A stretch of 64,000 nucleotides of DNA from Paenibacillus sp. XY044 (GTDB lineage: Bacteria > Bacillota > Bacilli > Paenibacillales > Paenibacillaceae): positions 124,001 through 188,000 of the forward strand of contig NZ_NQMO01000007.1 of assembly GCF_002257645.1 (NCBI RefSeq). The letters are read 5' to 3'. Positions 25,802 through 33,768 of the stretch are shown here, piece after piece. Each line of letters opens with the position of its first letter. The first letter of the stretch is position 1. A model generated the notes under the pieces. That model searched no databases, was not told where the DNA came from, and saw only the letters and a program-made list of their open reading frames with translations. A program made the translations under genes and the position numbers.

Positions 25802-27852
25802 GCGCTGACCTCTTTCCTTTTCAAAATCAGGTTGCCTGCTGCATCCGTGATGCCCTGCCAGCCAGCCAGAATGAGCACAGTCGTATCGTCCTGCTCAACA
25901 ATAGCCGGCCCATCCACACGGTGCCCGGCATACATGTCGCTGCGCGCATACACGCTGGCTTCATATTCCCGCCCGCCATACTGGATGCTGCGGGTCCCTA
26001 TTGGGCTGATTTCTCCCTGTGCCAGGGGGACGGAAGCGACGTGTGGTTTCAGAGTATGCCCCGTCAGACGGACTCGCAAATTGATCAATTCCAATTCGGC
26101 GGCCGCATCACTGTGTCCGTATTGTCTTCGGTGCAGATCATGGAATGCAGCGATCATTTGCTCACCTGTCGGATCTTCCAGCATGACCCCGTCCAGAGGC
26201 AGCTCAATTTCAAAGGCCTGTCCCGCATAGCGTGCATCAACGGAATAATACAACGTGCTTCCTTCCAGGCCTTGAACATGCTGATCTGCGAGCCACTGCT
26301 GTGCCTGTTCAGTCAGTTGTGTAAACTCGTGAACCAAGGTACCCATCGTCAAATCCGCAAATTTTTTCTGCAGGGATAAGACCGCATCATATGCAAAGTC
26401 GGCTGTCAAAGCGCCAAGAGCACACAGCGTGCCCGGACTTGGCGGTACAAGAACACTCTCTGACTGAATTTCTTCAGCCAGAAAGTTGGCTGTCACAGGA
26501 CCGCCGCCGCCGAAGGCCAGCAGACTGAATTCACGCGGGTCGAATCCATGCTGCTCCATAACCGCGCTCAGTTCCGCGTACATGTTGGCTACCGCAACCT
26601 GAATCATTCGGTCTGCCGCTCCGCGCACGTCGGTTCCGAGATAATCTGCGATAGGAGCTATCGCTACTGCCGAACGTTCCGGGTAAAGCTGAACATGACC
26701 GGCCGCGAACCGTTCCGGATTCAAATACCCGCAGAGCAGATAGGCATCCGTTAGAGCCGCCTTATCGCCTCGGCCATAACAGGCAGGACCAGGGGAAGAG
26801 CCTACCGACTCCGGTCCAACCTTCAGCAGTCCGCCATTATCGATCCAGCCAAATGAACCCCCGCCCGCTCCAACGGAATACATGGAAACGGAAGGAAGCA
26901 TCACCGGCATGCCTGCCAAGTGATTCATTTGCGTAAAGGTCGGCTGCCCGTCCTCAATAATCGATATATCCGCACTCGTGCCTCCCATATCAAACGTGAT
27001 AACATGGCTGATATCTGCGGACTTGGCCGCCTGTACCGCACCGATGACTCCTGCTGCAGGACCCGAGAACAGCGTCCGTACCGGGGCCTTCGCAGCTGTG
27101 CCGATGTCCATGATCCCTCCGTTGGATTGGGTGATGAACGGCTGGGCCGAGACGCCTTCTTCCTGAAGACGCTCCTGTAGAGTCTCAAAATAGCGCTGTA
27201 CATTCGGCTGAATATAGGAATTCACCGCTGTCATTGCTGCACGCTCGTATTCTCTCATTTGGGGCCATAATTCTGCGGAGGCAGTAACGCCAAGATGCGG
27301 CGCCAGTTCACGGATTCGTTCAACGGCCTGCTGTTCATGAACAGGATTCTTATAGCTGTGGAGGAAGCAGACCACCACACCGCCCGCCCCAGAAGCGATC
27401 ACAGAGCGAATAGCTTCATCCAGGCTATCCTGATCCAATGGAGTGTGAACAGATCCGTCCTGACGCAGACGCTCCTTCACTGTAAATACACGTTCTCTAG
27501 GAATAAGCGGTTCCGGCAGTCGGGAACTGAAATCGTAAGGAATGGGCAGACGCAGACGCTGAAGCGTCAAGAGGTCTCTGAACCCCTCTGTAACAAGAAG
27601 CGATATGGCCTCACCGCGGCGCTGTAATAAAGTATTAAGGCCGATTGTCGTTCCGTGCGCAAAGTAGTGCACGTCCTGCGGCTCTATCCCCTTCTCTTTC
27701 AATAAAGCCAATCCATTGGCAATCCCTAGAGCGGGATCGGAAGGGACCGTCGGTGTTTTTACACCCGTAAGCGTACCACTTTGTTCATCCAGCACCGTTA
27801 AATCTGTAAAGGTACCCCCTATATCAATACCAAGTCTCCATGAATGGCTCAA
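25798..27852 (-). CDS. hyuA: Hydantoinase A / oxoprolinase alpha-type subunit
   Basis: A 684-residue HyuA-family protein, first gene of the operon. The N-terminal ATP-binding segment is LGIDIGGTFTDLTVLDE (residues 7-23), and the second actin-like motif is TFDMGGTSADISI near 290. FAHGTTIGLNTLLQRRG and FSGPAAGVIGAVQAA are further family marks. The start is TTG at 27852 with AGGGGG about 11 bases upstream. It works with HyuB; the neighbouring importer and M20 hydrolase suggest import, ATP-driven ring opening and then amide hydrolysis. The promoter region (27853-28000) has AT-rich sequence with imperfect dyads around TCGG/CCGA but no clear known operator. Confidence 0.9.
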   Translation of the reverse strand: MSHSWRLGIDIGGTFTDLTVLDEQSGTLTGVKTPTVPSDPALGIANGLALLKEKGIEPQDVHYFAHGTTIGLNTLLQRRGEAISLLVTEGFRDLLTLQRLRLPIPYDFSSRLPEPLIPRERVFTVKERLRQDGSVHTPLDQDSLDEAIRSVIASGAGGVVVCFLHSYKNPVHEQQAVERIRELAPHLGVTASAELWPQMREYERAAMTAVNSYIQPNVQRYFETLQERLQEEGVSAQPFITQSNGGIMDIGTAAKAPVRTLFSGPAAGVIGAVQAAKSADISHVITFDMGGTSADISIIEDGQPTFTQMNHLAGMPVMLPSVSMYSVGAGGGSFGWIDNGGLLKVGPESVGSSPGPACYGRGDKAALTDAYLLCGYLNPERFAAGHVQLYPERSAVAIAPIADYLGTDVRGAADRMIQVAVANMYAELSAVMEQHGFDPREFSLLAFGGGGPVTANFLAEEIQSESVLVPPSPGTLCALGALTADFAYDAVLSLQKKFADLTMGTLVHEFTQLTEQAQQWLADQHVQGLEGSTLYYSVDARYAGQAFEIELPLDGVMLEDPTGEQMIAAFHDLHRRQYGHSDAAAELELINLRVRLTGHTLKPHVASVPLAQGEISPIGTRSIQYGGREYEASVYARSDMYAGHRVDGPAIVEQDDTTVLILAGWQGITDAAGNLILKRKEVSA

Positions 27853-28205
27853 GACGGTGACGCCCCCTAATCTACTTTTTTATTCAATTCAATATATTAC
27901 GATCGATTTTATCGGAATTAGAACCGAATAGTCAAGCTATTTCGACTGATATCGACATAAAATTCAATCGCATGATACATATAAAGTAACTAATGGTAGT
28001 TTTTCATAAAATGTAGAAATTCTATATTATAATCTTTCTTACTATTAGTTCAATGATAAAGTAGCCAACCTTTAAGCCGGTTGCCGAAGTGCACCCCATG
28101 AACAGGCATTACCCTCATTTAATACCAACGCCCAATTTATTTATCCTTAGCTATCCTAGGTAGTTGAGGAAATAATTCAGTAACTATCTTGCCTGTTTGT
28201 GTAAT

Positions 28206-28248
28206 AAAAAAGGAGCAGTTGCCGCTGGCAAGACTGCTCCTTTTTTTG
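28206..28248. terminator. Bidirectional terminator in repeat unit A
   Basis: GGAGCAGT pairs with ACTGCTCC, flanked by six A and seven T, followed by tag GACTAAAGTTCCTCGTTAG. It is placed at the 3' end of the MerR gene. A second, weaker hairpin (AACC/GGTT) with a tag stands at about 28035-28075. Nothing else is evident between 27853 and 28313 apart from the operon promoter. Confidence 0.75.
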
Positions 28249-28313
28249 TTGACTAAAGTTCCTCGTTAGCTTAATCATTAATTTTCATAACCAGTGAGTG
28301 TTCATTGAGATGA

Positions 28314-29060
28314 TTACCGATTGATATTATGCATTATTGCACGGTAAAGAAAATCTGCTAAATCCTCATTACCATATTGATTAAAGTAGTTTTTGAACCG
28401 CGAATCGAATTTGTAGGTATTGGCAATGCAAGCCAGTAGCTCTTCATCACAGGTCATGAATTGCATTAGATTTTCTTTCCACTCTTCGATTAATCGCTGC
28501 ACTTCATCGGAGGAAGGATCCTGATGGATACAAGACGCAATTTGTTTATATATTTCTTCAATATCGGAAAAACGTTTCTCTTTTTCTTCTATTGATAAAT
28601 TTTCCATCGTTTCATTATACACTTTGTACGCCTCTGTTTCGCCATAAATGAATCTTGCCTCATTGGCATACTGTTCTTTTAATGGCAAAACGGAAGAATG
28701 GTTAAAAATGTGCAAATTACTAATATCATTCCCCGCTACGTATTCATCGAGAGCCGTCATGATGTTTTCCAGTCTTTGTTTTCTCAATAATAAAGTTTGT
28801 CTCTGCTTCTTTAATATTTGTTTCTGTTCTTGCCTGGTCAGCTTTACAATGTCCGCGATTTCTTTCAAGGAAAAATCCAATTCCTTTAAGAATAAAATGG
28901 TTTGAAGTTTTTCCAAACTGCTTCGATTATATAGGCGATACCCTTTTTCCGTTAGATGTGTCGGTTTAAATAAATCGATTCTATCGTAATAATGCAAGGT
29001 ACGAGCAGTAATGCCTGTTATCTGAACAATATCTTTAACCGCTAATAATGGTTTCTTCAT
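28314..29060 (-). CDS. MerR-family regulator with TipAS-type ligand domain
   Basis: A 248-residue regulator. The N-terminal MerR helix-turn-helix reads VQITGITARTLHYYDRIDL (residues 12-30) followed by the wing GYRLYNRSSLEKLQ, then a coiled-coil dimer helix (about 80-110). The C-terminal 130 residues fit the TipAS domain, which in TipA binds thiopeptide antibiotics and in others (for example BmrR-like systems) small drugs. It overlaps the metallopeptidase gene upstream by 26 bases, so the two are co-transcribed. The ligand is unknown. Confidence 0.85.
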   Translation of the reverse strand: MKKPLLAVKDIVQITGITARTLHYYDRIDLFKPTHLTEKGYRLYNRSSLEKLQTILFLKELDFSLKEIADIVKLTRQEQKQILKKQRQTLLLRKQRLENIMTALDEYVAGNDISNLHIFNHSSVLPLKEQYANEARFIYGETEAYKVYNETMENLSIEEKEKRFSDIEEIYKQIASCIHQDPSSDEVQRLIEEWKENLMQFMTCDEELLACIANTYKFDSRFKNYFNQYGNEDLADFLYRAIMHNINR

Positions 29061-29961
29061 CCCAAAATCCTTTTACTTCGTCTAGTATTTGAGCAGCAGG
29101 CGTTATTGTTGCCTCAAAGATCGTTCTTCCTGTCTTTCTTAAGTAATACTGGATTAAATAAAATCCGCAAGCGTAGCCGGCGCTGTAAGGCATATTGACC
29201 GGTTTAAAGTTCTGAAGTTCTGCGATCTCGTCACCGTAAAGATACGGGGCAAATTGATCAAACCCCGTTAATTGCAATTGCTCTCGGATCACGGGCTTAA
29301 TGCGCCTGTTAAGTGTTTCTGCATTTGTTTTCGTTACCCAAGGTCCGAGCCACTCTTCTCCAAACATGAACGTAGCAAAGTTTTCAGCTAATCCTTCACT
29401 TACAATGAGCTCTCCCAAATTAACGGTGTGATCCCACTGAATAAATTGATATCGCACATTATGGTTGCATTCGTGCGCCAGCGCAGCCTTCATTCGAGGA
29501 ATCGTGTACTCATTTGGCAAGATTGTACCCCAGATAAACCCGGGAATACCCCCAAAGCCGCTATATCCTTCGTTTATTGTTAAGGCGCGGTTTTCCGGAT
29601 TCCCTAGTTGAATGGTAAACAAATATTCAGATACGGGGAGACTGATTTCATGTTCTATAAATAGACGGAGGCTCTTCCTTACAGCGTGCTCACACTCTAA
29701 CCAAAAAGAATCTGACGAAATCAACTCTACCTCAGGTGAAATCTTCTGGGTAATCTGATCAGGGGATCGATGCATCATACTATTAAATGTAACTACGTCA
29801 AAACCATTCGCTTCTTCCGCTCTAAAAGGGATTTGTTGAATTTGCCATTGTTTCATAAAAGGAGCCATCATTTCGTTTCTGAATAATTCAAGTTTATCTT
29901 CGGGCGAAGCTTGGGCAACTTTTTTATAAATTTGGTCTGAACGCAATGTTTTTATGTTCAT
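29035..29961 (-). CDS. DUF2268 (YjaZ-like) predicted zinc metallopeptidase
   Basis: A 308-residue cytosolic protein with the HExxH zinc motif in ALAHECNHNVRYQFI near residue 165 and a downstream Glu in SEGLAENFATFMFGEEW. This pattern defines the DUF2268 putative peptidase family, which includes YjaZ. There is no signal peptide. Its 3' end overlaps the MerR-TipAS gene, so regulator and peptidase form one unit. GGAG precedes the ATG. The substrate is unknown; the pairing with a drug-sensing regulator suggests a stress or antibiotic-related role. Confidence 0.75.
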   Translation of the reverse strand: MNIKTLRSDQIYKKVAQASPEDKLELFRNEMMAPFMKQWQIQQIPFRAEEANGFDVVTFNSMMHRSPDQITQKISPEVELISSDSFWLECEHAVRKSLRLFIEHEISLPVSEYLFTIQLGNPENRALTINEGYSGFGGIPGFIWGTILPNEYTIPRMKAALAHECNHNVRYQFIQWDHTVNLGELIVSEGLAENFATFMFGEEWLGPWVTKTNAETLNRRIKPVIREQLQLTGFDQFAPYLYGDEIAELQNFKPVNMPYSAGYACGFYLIQYYLRKTGRTIFEATITPAAQILDEVKGFWDEETIISG

Positions 29962-30257
29962 GTCTCTCCACTCCTAATTATGAATTCACACAGAATTATG
30001 CACTATGACCTGACGTCATAGTCAAGTACTTTGAATCAAATACATGATGCTCCATCATATACCTCCAAGATTGAGTTCATGTTCAACATACTCTCGTGAG
30101 GAGTCCAGAGGCAGGCAAAGGCTATCCTGATCAGGACAAGAGTCAAGAATGATGAAGACCCTGTTGATTATTTTCTTGTTGGTATGTAAGAACCAATTAT
30201 CTATATGGGGCATATAGTATTGTAGCTCATGAAAGCTCTTTGATGAAATAAGGTGCA

Positions 30258-30281
30258 GCCCGCTTTCGAAGCGGGCGTTTT
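30258..30281 (+). terminator. GC hairpin without an intact upstream gene
   Basis: GCCCGC pairs with GCGGGC across TTTCGAA, followed by GTTTTC on the plus strand. The 290 bases before it (29962-30250) contain no intact gene; a degenerate copy of the YjcZ downstream hairpin (GAAGACCCTGTTGATT) is visible near 30163. Confidence 0.5.
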
Positions 30282-30295
30282 CATTAGGAAAAATA

Positions 30296-30355
30296 GGTGT
30301 TATCTTGGTGCTCTTTATTTTGTTGGTAATTATTTTGAAAGCATTTTGTTGGTAA
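30296..30355 (+). pseudogene. Relic of a YjcZ-family gene (C-terminal 19 codons)
   Basis: The frame GVILVLFILLVIILKAFCW plus stop is nearly identical to the C-terminal helix of the intact copies at 30552 and 31308, and the hairpin behind it matches theirs. The Gly-rich first half, start codon and binding site are missing; the copy begins abruptly 15 bases after an unrelated hairpin. Confidence 0.75.
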
Positions 30356-30362
30356 CACTAAG

Positions 30363-30395
30363 ACCCCTGCTGGTTACTACCGGCAGGGCATTTTT
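30363..30395 (+). terminator. Terminator of the YjcZ relic
   Basis: CCCTGCTGG pairs with CCGGCAGGG, followed by CATTTTTCTTT. It is the same design as the hairpins behind the three intact copies. Confidence 0.75.
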
Positions 30396-30494
30396 CTTTA
30401 ACCCAAAGGTTTAGTTTGTCATCTTGTTCTGGCTTGAAGTTAATAAATGGAACCTCAACAAGAAAAAAATCATACATCAAGTGTGTTGACCCAT

Positions 30495-30521
30495 ACCAAA
30501 CGATGGAATACACATATTGTA
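30495..30521 (+). promoter_or_regulatory. SigE/SigK-type sporulation promoter of the first YjcZ gene
   Basis: AC at 30495-30496, 16 bases, then CATATTGTA at 30513-30521. This matches the mother-cell consensus AC-N16-CATANNNTA, 30 bases ahead of the start codon. ATA at the -35 also fits SigE. Confidence 0.55.
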
Positions 30522-30551
30522 ATATTAACTTCTGGTAAAGGAGGTACATGT

Positions 30552-30662
30552 ATGAGCGATGGTGTTGTTGGTGGCGTAGGTTACGGCTTGCACAACAATG
30601 TTGGTGCTATCCTTGTGCTCTTTATTTTGTTGGTAATTATCTTGTCGACTTTTTGTTGGTAA
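30552..30662 (+). CDS. YjcZ-family sporulation mini-protein, copy 1
   Basis: A 36-residue protein: a Gly/Val-rich head (MSDGVVGGVGYGLHNN) and a single hydrophobic helix (VGAILVLFILLVIIL) ending FCW. AAAGGAGG lies eight bases before the ATG. The YjcZ family of Bacilli consists of such single-helix proteins, of which some are found in spores; the molecular role is unknown. A mother-cell-type promoter precedes it and a T-rich terminator follows. The head is almost the same as copy 3. Confidence 0.85.
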   Translation: MSDGVVGGVGYGLHNNVGAILVLFILLVIILSTFCW

Positions 30663-30690
30663 TAAAGAATAAGGAACAAGGAATGACGAA

Positions 30691-30727
30691 AACCCTGTTG
30701 GCTATTAGCTGGCAGGGTTGTTTTTTT
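30691..30727 (+). terminator. Terminator behind YjcZ copy 1
   Basis: AACCCTG pairs with CAGGGTT (loop GGCTATTAGC within), followed by eight T. Confidence 0.85.
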
Positions 30728-30809
30728 GATTCATTCTAATTTATAGTCCGAAAATAAAAAATGAGTGTTTGCCCTTGAGAAGTTTGCCCTTCCCAAATGC
30801 TCATTTATC

Positions 30810-30818
30810 CATAAGATA
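30810..30818 (+). promoter_or_regulatory. SigE/SigK-like -10 of YjcZ copy 2
   Basis: CATAAGATA matches CATANNNTA, 32 bases before the ATG. No AC dinucleotide stands 16 bases upstream, so only half of the promoter is supported. Confidence 0.4.
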
Positions 30819-30850
30819 TGATGTACTCTAAACTAAAGGAGGGCATACTC

Positions 30851-30967
30851 ATGAGTGAAGTTGTAGGCGGAGCAGGTTATGGTTATGGTGGTCTTGGTAC
30901 CAGCACTGCAGCTATTTTAGTCCTATTTATCTTGCTGGTGATCATAACTAAATCTTTCTTTTTCTAA
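30851..30967 (+). CDS. YjcZ-family sporulation mini-protein, copy 2
   Basis: A 38-residue protein, MSEVVGGAGYGYGG head with a LGTSTAA linker, then AAILVLFILLVIITKSFFF. It is the most divergent of the three copies: the tail has Lys and Phe instead of FCW. AAAGGAGGG precedes the ATG. A single membrane helix is expected. It is too short for routine gene callers and is supported by family pattern, binding site, promoter -10 and terminator. Confidence 0.82.
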   Translation: MSEVVGGAGYGYGGLGTSTAAILVLFILLVIITKSFFF

Positions 30968-30979
30968 GTGAACATCATT

Positions 30980-31009
30980 ATACCCTGCCAGCTTGTGCTG
31001 GCAGGGTAT
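30980..31009 (+). terminator. Terminator behind YjcZ copy 2
   Basis: ATACCCTGCCAGC pairs perfectly with GCTGGCAGGGTAT, loop TTGT, then AAATGTTTTT. Another hairpin, ATCCCATCCC / GGGTGGGAT followed by ATTTT, stands at about 31099-31131 in the spacer before copy 3. Confidence 0.8.
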
Positions 31010-31248
31010 AAATGTTTTTGGATCATTTTGAGTAACCTCTACATATAATAATTTGCCGCCGCGATTACTTGCTCTTCTTCATTTACATCCGTCCGAACTA
31101 TCCCATCCCGTATCTGTTGGGTGGGATATTTTAATGATCTTGTATCATAAAGATGTAGAGGGTCTCAGTAATCCGCTCATTCGCAGAACTTCTATGGCTC
31201 ATCCTACAAACGTGGAATGAGCCATTATCTATTTACCGCTTCGCCCAT

Positions 31249-31275
31249 ACCCATTCCTGAATAATTCATAAGATA
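31249..31275 (+). promoter_or_regulatory. SigE/SigK-type sporulation promoter of YjcZ copy 3
   Basis: AC at 31249-31250, exactly 16 bases, then CATAAGATA at 31267-31275, with AAGGAGG and the ATG at 31308 following. Same spacing as the promoter of copy 1. Confidence 0.6.
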
Positions 31276-31307
31276 CATTGTACGTTAAACTAAGGAGGTA
31301 GTATGGG

Positions 31308-31427
31308 ATGAGTGGAGTTGTAGGAGGAGTTGGCGCAGGTTATGGTTATGGTTTGCACAACAATATGGGTGCAATCCTTGTGCTGTTCATTCTGTTGGTC
31401 ATTATTTTGGCAGCATTTTGTTGGTAA
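31308..31427 (+). CDS. YjcZ-family sporulation mini-protein, copy 3
   Basis: A 39-residue protein, head MSGVVGGVGAGYGYGLHNN and helix MGAILVLFILLVIILAAFCW. TAAGGAGG lies ahead; the nearby ATGGGATGA is out of frame with an immediate stop, so the second ATG at 31308 is used. It shares head and tail with copy 1, which suggests a recent tandem duplication. A single-pass membrane or coat-associated spore protein is inferred from the family and the promoter. Confidence 0.85.
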   Translation: MSGVVGGVGAGYGYGLHNNMGAILVLFILLVIILAAFCW

Positions 31428-31450
31428 ACCAAATATCAGGATTGACGAAA

Positions 31451-31482
31451 ACCCTGCTGGCTGTGGGCCGGCAGGGTCGTTT
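31451..31482 (+). terminator. Terminator behind YjcZ copy 3
   Basis: ACCCTGC pairs with GCAGGGT across TGGCTGTGGGCCG, followed by CGTTTTG. A tag of repeat family A (ACTGCCCGTTAGC) stands at about 31516. Confidence 0.75.
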
Positions 31483-31680
31483 TGACATTCTTGCTCATAC
31501 ACGCGTTTGCACAAAACTGCCCGTTAGCTTTCTTGTACTTCTTGACTCCCCTGCTTCAACTTCACTGACCCTACTGTAAAAAGTCGTCCTCATCATATCG
31601 ATTTGTCGCTTAGCCTCGGTTGCAGTTATCATAAAAAAGTCCGCGGTTTCCGCGGACTTATGACGAACCGGGATAAATGA

Positions 31681-32763
31681 TCAATGATTCATATAATGAG
31701 CATATAATTGCTCGAAGGTTGTGAAATGTTCGACTTCTCTGCCGACCTTACCATATTCGTCTACATATTCATCCATCATTTCAAGGAACTTCTCCTTCAT
31801 CACAGGTAAATCACTCGCATCAAAGTACTGCATGAGATCAAATTTCTTGGTTCCTTTCTCCGCAGCCATTTCATCAAGATATTCTTGCGCTCCAAAGGCC
31901 GAAAGAAAGGCATAGGAGGCATCGTTCATTTTAACACTGTTCAAGATTTTATTGCGGTAGTTGCACCACAATTCTTCGTAAGTTCCCCTCAGATTATCGA
32001 AAGTCGGGGCAGGTTTAACAATGAAGTTATCACACATCATGCGATGTAACCTCGTAACGCTTTTCAACATATTTAAAGATGCAAATCGGATATCTTCGAC
32101 GGTATGAGCTTCGATGACTGACATGTATAAGGATTCGAGATCACTTGGAACATAACGATACGAGCGTATTTCTTCCAAATATCGCTTGATTCCACGTTTG
32201 ATGCACGTGTTGTTCATGCTGACCAAGGCATTGACTAGATTGTACAGAACGCCGGCAGATGCATGGCGCACTGAGCCGATATCATCTCTCAGCATCGTAT
32301 CGCTGTATGCTTGCTTAGCCAGATCGATCCATTTTCTTGCTCGATTAAGACAAGCTTCTCCTATCGGCATCGCAAGAGAATCAAGAGCTTTTTGCCTGAA
32401 GTCGTTCAATTTCTCCAAATCCTCAAGCTTTGCATAATAGAGAATTTTGAGCTCGGTTAGGCTTGATACGCCAGGACTCTCCAAGGTGGACTGCGCGTGT
32501 ATTCTTGTATCCCATGGCGTGCAGTAGATGTCATATCCAACGTCATTTAAGATAAAGCAATCGGATATTCCCCATGCCCTGTCTGTATTATTAATAATAA
32601 TTAAATCGAGATCGCTCTTCTCGTGAAAGTCCCCGGTGCTAAACGAGCCCGTAAGCCCAATAATTGCGATATCGTCTGGAAAATCTCTTCTTGCGCGTTC
32701 GATCACCATGTTGATCAACCGTTCATTTTTGTCCAGCAGCTTCTTCCTTATGATTTCGTTCAT
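31681..32763 (-). CDS. Nucleotidyltransferase-fold protein
   Basis: A 360-residue protein. The N-terminal 100 residues hold the pol-beta-type nucleotidyltransferase signature GLTGSFSTGDFHEKSDLDLI (GS followed by D-x-D), as in aminoglycoside and lincosamide nucleotidyltransferases and MNT-type toxin-antitoxin proteins. The remaining helical region resembles the HEPN-like C-terminal domains of ANT enzymes. It would transfer an AMP group to a small molecule or protein; the target is not predictable. It stands alone. AAGGGG precedes the ATG. A hairpin with GTCCGCGG / CCGCGGAC near 31640 may end it. Confidence 0.75.
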   Translation of the reverse strand: MNEIIRKKLLDKNERLINMVIERARRDFPDDIAIIGLTGSFSTGDFHEKSDLDLIIINNTDRAWGISDCFILNDVGYDIYCTPWDTRIHAQSTLESPGVSSLTELKILYYAKLEDLEKLNDFRQKALDSLAMPIGEACLNRARKWIDLAKQAYSDTMLRDDIGSVRHASAGVLYNLVNALVSMNNTCIKRGIKRYLEEIRSYRYVPSDLESLYMSVIEAHTVEDIRFASLNMLKSVTRLHRMMCDNFIVKPAPTFDNLRGTYEELWCNYRNKILNSVKMNDASYAFLSAFGAQEYLDEMAAEKGTKKFDLMQYFDASDLPVMKEKFLEMMDEYVDEYGKVGREVEHFTTFEQLYAHYMNH

Positions 32764-32878
32764 TCATTACACCCCTTCGTATGAGCCGGCTGTCCTTCAG
32801 CACAACAACCTCAACTTGAGTCTATCCATTTAGAGGTGCGGTTGCTATGTATAAGTTGATTTAATTCATCTTATGCAC

Positions 32879-32917
32879 AAATCCGCTAAACCATCGATAT
32901 GACGATTTAGCGGATTT
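32879..32917 (-). terminator. Terminator of the CD3324-like gene
   Basis: AAATCCGCTAAA pairs perfectly with TTTAGCGGATTT across CCATCGATATGACGA, overlapping the stop region of the gene ending at 32920. Confidence 0.75.
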
Positions 32918-32919
32918 CA

Positions 32920-33186
32920 TTAGTTCTTTTTATAAATAATTTTCTTTATGCTTTCGCAGGACAAGAAATACCGATCTGCCAACTCCCTTATGCTGGCTCC
33001 ATTGCGGAATCGGGATTGAATCTCGGCGTTTCGAGCGGAGACCATACTCTTGCTGCGTGTTTTCTCGCCCCACTTTAAGTGTGCCTCTTTGGGTTTTGGG
33101 ATATAAACCAATTCGCCTTGAACGTATTCTTGAATGATACGAAGCAATTCTTCCGGGAAAATAGACTCGGCTTTTGAATATTTCAC
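32920..33186 (-). CDS. CD3324-family small HTH protein
   Basis: An 88-residue protein beginning VKYSKAESIFPEELLRIIQE and continuing YVQGELVYIPK, KWGEKTRSK and a C-terminal helix-turn-helix (GASIRELADRYFLSCESIKK). This is the pattern of the CD3324 family, small putative DNA-binding proteins related to Mor-type activators and found singly in many Firmicutes. The GTG at 33186 is chosen since GGAG lies eight bases upstream; a GTG three codons earlier overlaps it. The regulated genes are unknown. Confidence 0.75.
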   Translation of the reverse strand: MKYSKAESIFPEELLRIIQEYVQGELVYIPKPKEAHLKWGEKTRSKSMVSARNAEIQSRFRNGASIRELADRYFLSCESIKKIIYKKN

Positions 33187-33502
33187 TTGCCTCACTCCTT
33201 ATTTGATAATCAATAAGGTGCAAAGCCAGTTCGTAGAATATTACGATTCATCGTTGGCAATGTGATTGTTCCTAATCTCTATGCAAAGCATTGCCATATC
33301 CTTCACTGACTTTGCATAGAGCCATGCATGTAAGAATCCTACCCCGATTGTTTTCACTGCCTCACCTCCATAGAAAACAGATGCCTGCTATTTGCTATTA
33401 TACCAGAACTTGTTGTTCAAGGATTTGTAAACCATGTTTTCATGGCAGACACGGTTGCTGCGAGAGAGTTGCTGGTGTCCAAGTTCAGCTACCACCGGAT
33501 AA

Positions 33503-33679
33503 TCGCCCAACTGTTTGTATGAAGTCGGCTGGATCATTAAGAAATTATTGGTTCGTTCGCCGCTGAAGGGATCGGATGCAGCTTCATTTTATGAATTCAC
33601 CATAGAAAGATTGGGCATAAGGGTGGACATCTTGAAAATGGATGTCGTAATTTGGAACAGAGATTCTCATCAGAAATAA
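33503..33679 (+). pseudogene. Unidentified coding-like relic
   Basis: From 33503 an open frame reads CLYEVGWIIKKLLVRSPLKG, then ASFYEFTIERLGIRVDILKM and ends NRDSHQK at 33679, directly before a terminator hairpin. It has no start, but the composition is protein-like. The frame before it (about 33380-33520, ending HRIIAQLFV) could be the same gene after a frameshift. I do not recognise the family. The rest of 33187-33768 shows only promoter-like AT-rich sequence. Confidence 0.35.
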
Positions 33680-33681
33680 TC

Positions 33682-33713
33682 GAGGTAGCCGACAAATAAA
33701 TGCCGGCTACCTC
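33682..33713. terminator. Terminator hairpin between relic and DHFR-like gene
   Basis: GAGGTAGCC pairs with GGCTACCTC across GACAAATAAATGCC; it can end the plus-strand relic or the minus-strand gene stopping at 33769. Confidence 0.65.
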
Positions 33714-33768
33714 TTGTGCTCGTATATATTCGTCTGGCAGTGCCAAGCCGCGGTGATCAGCCAGACAG

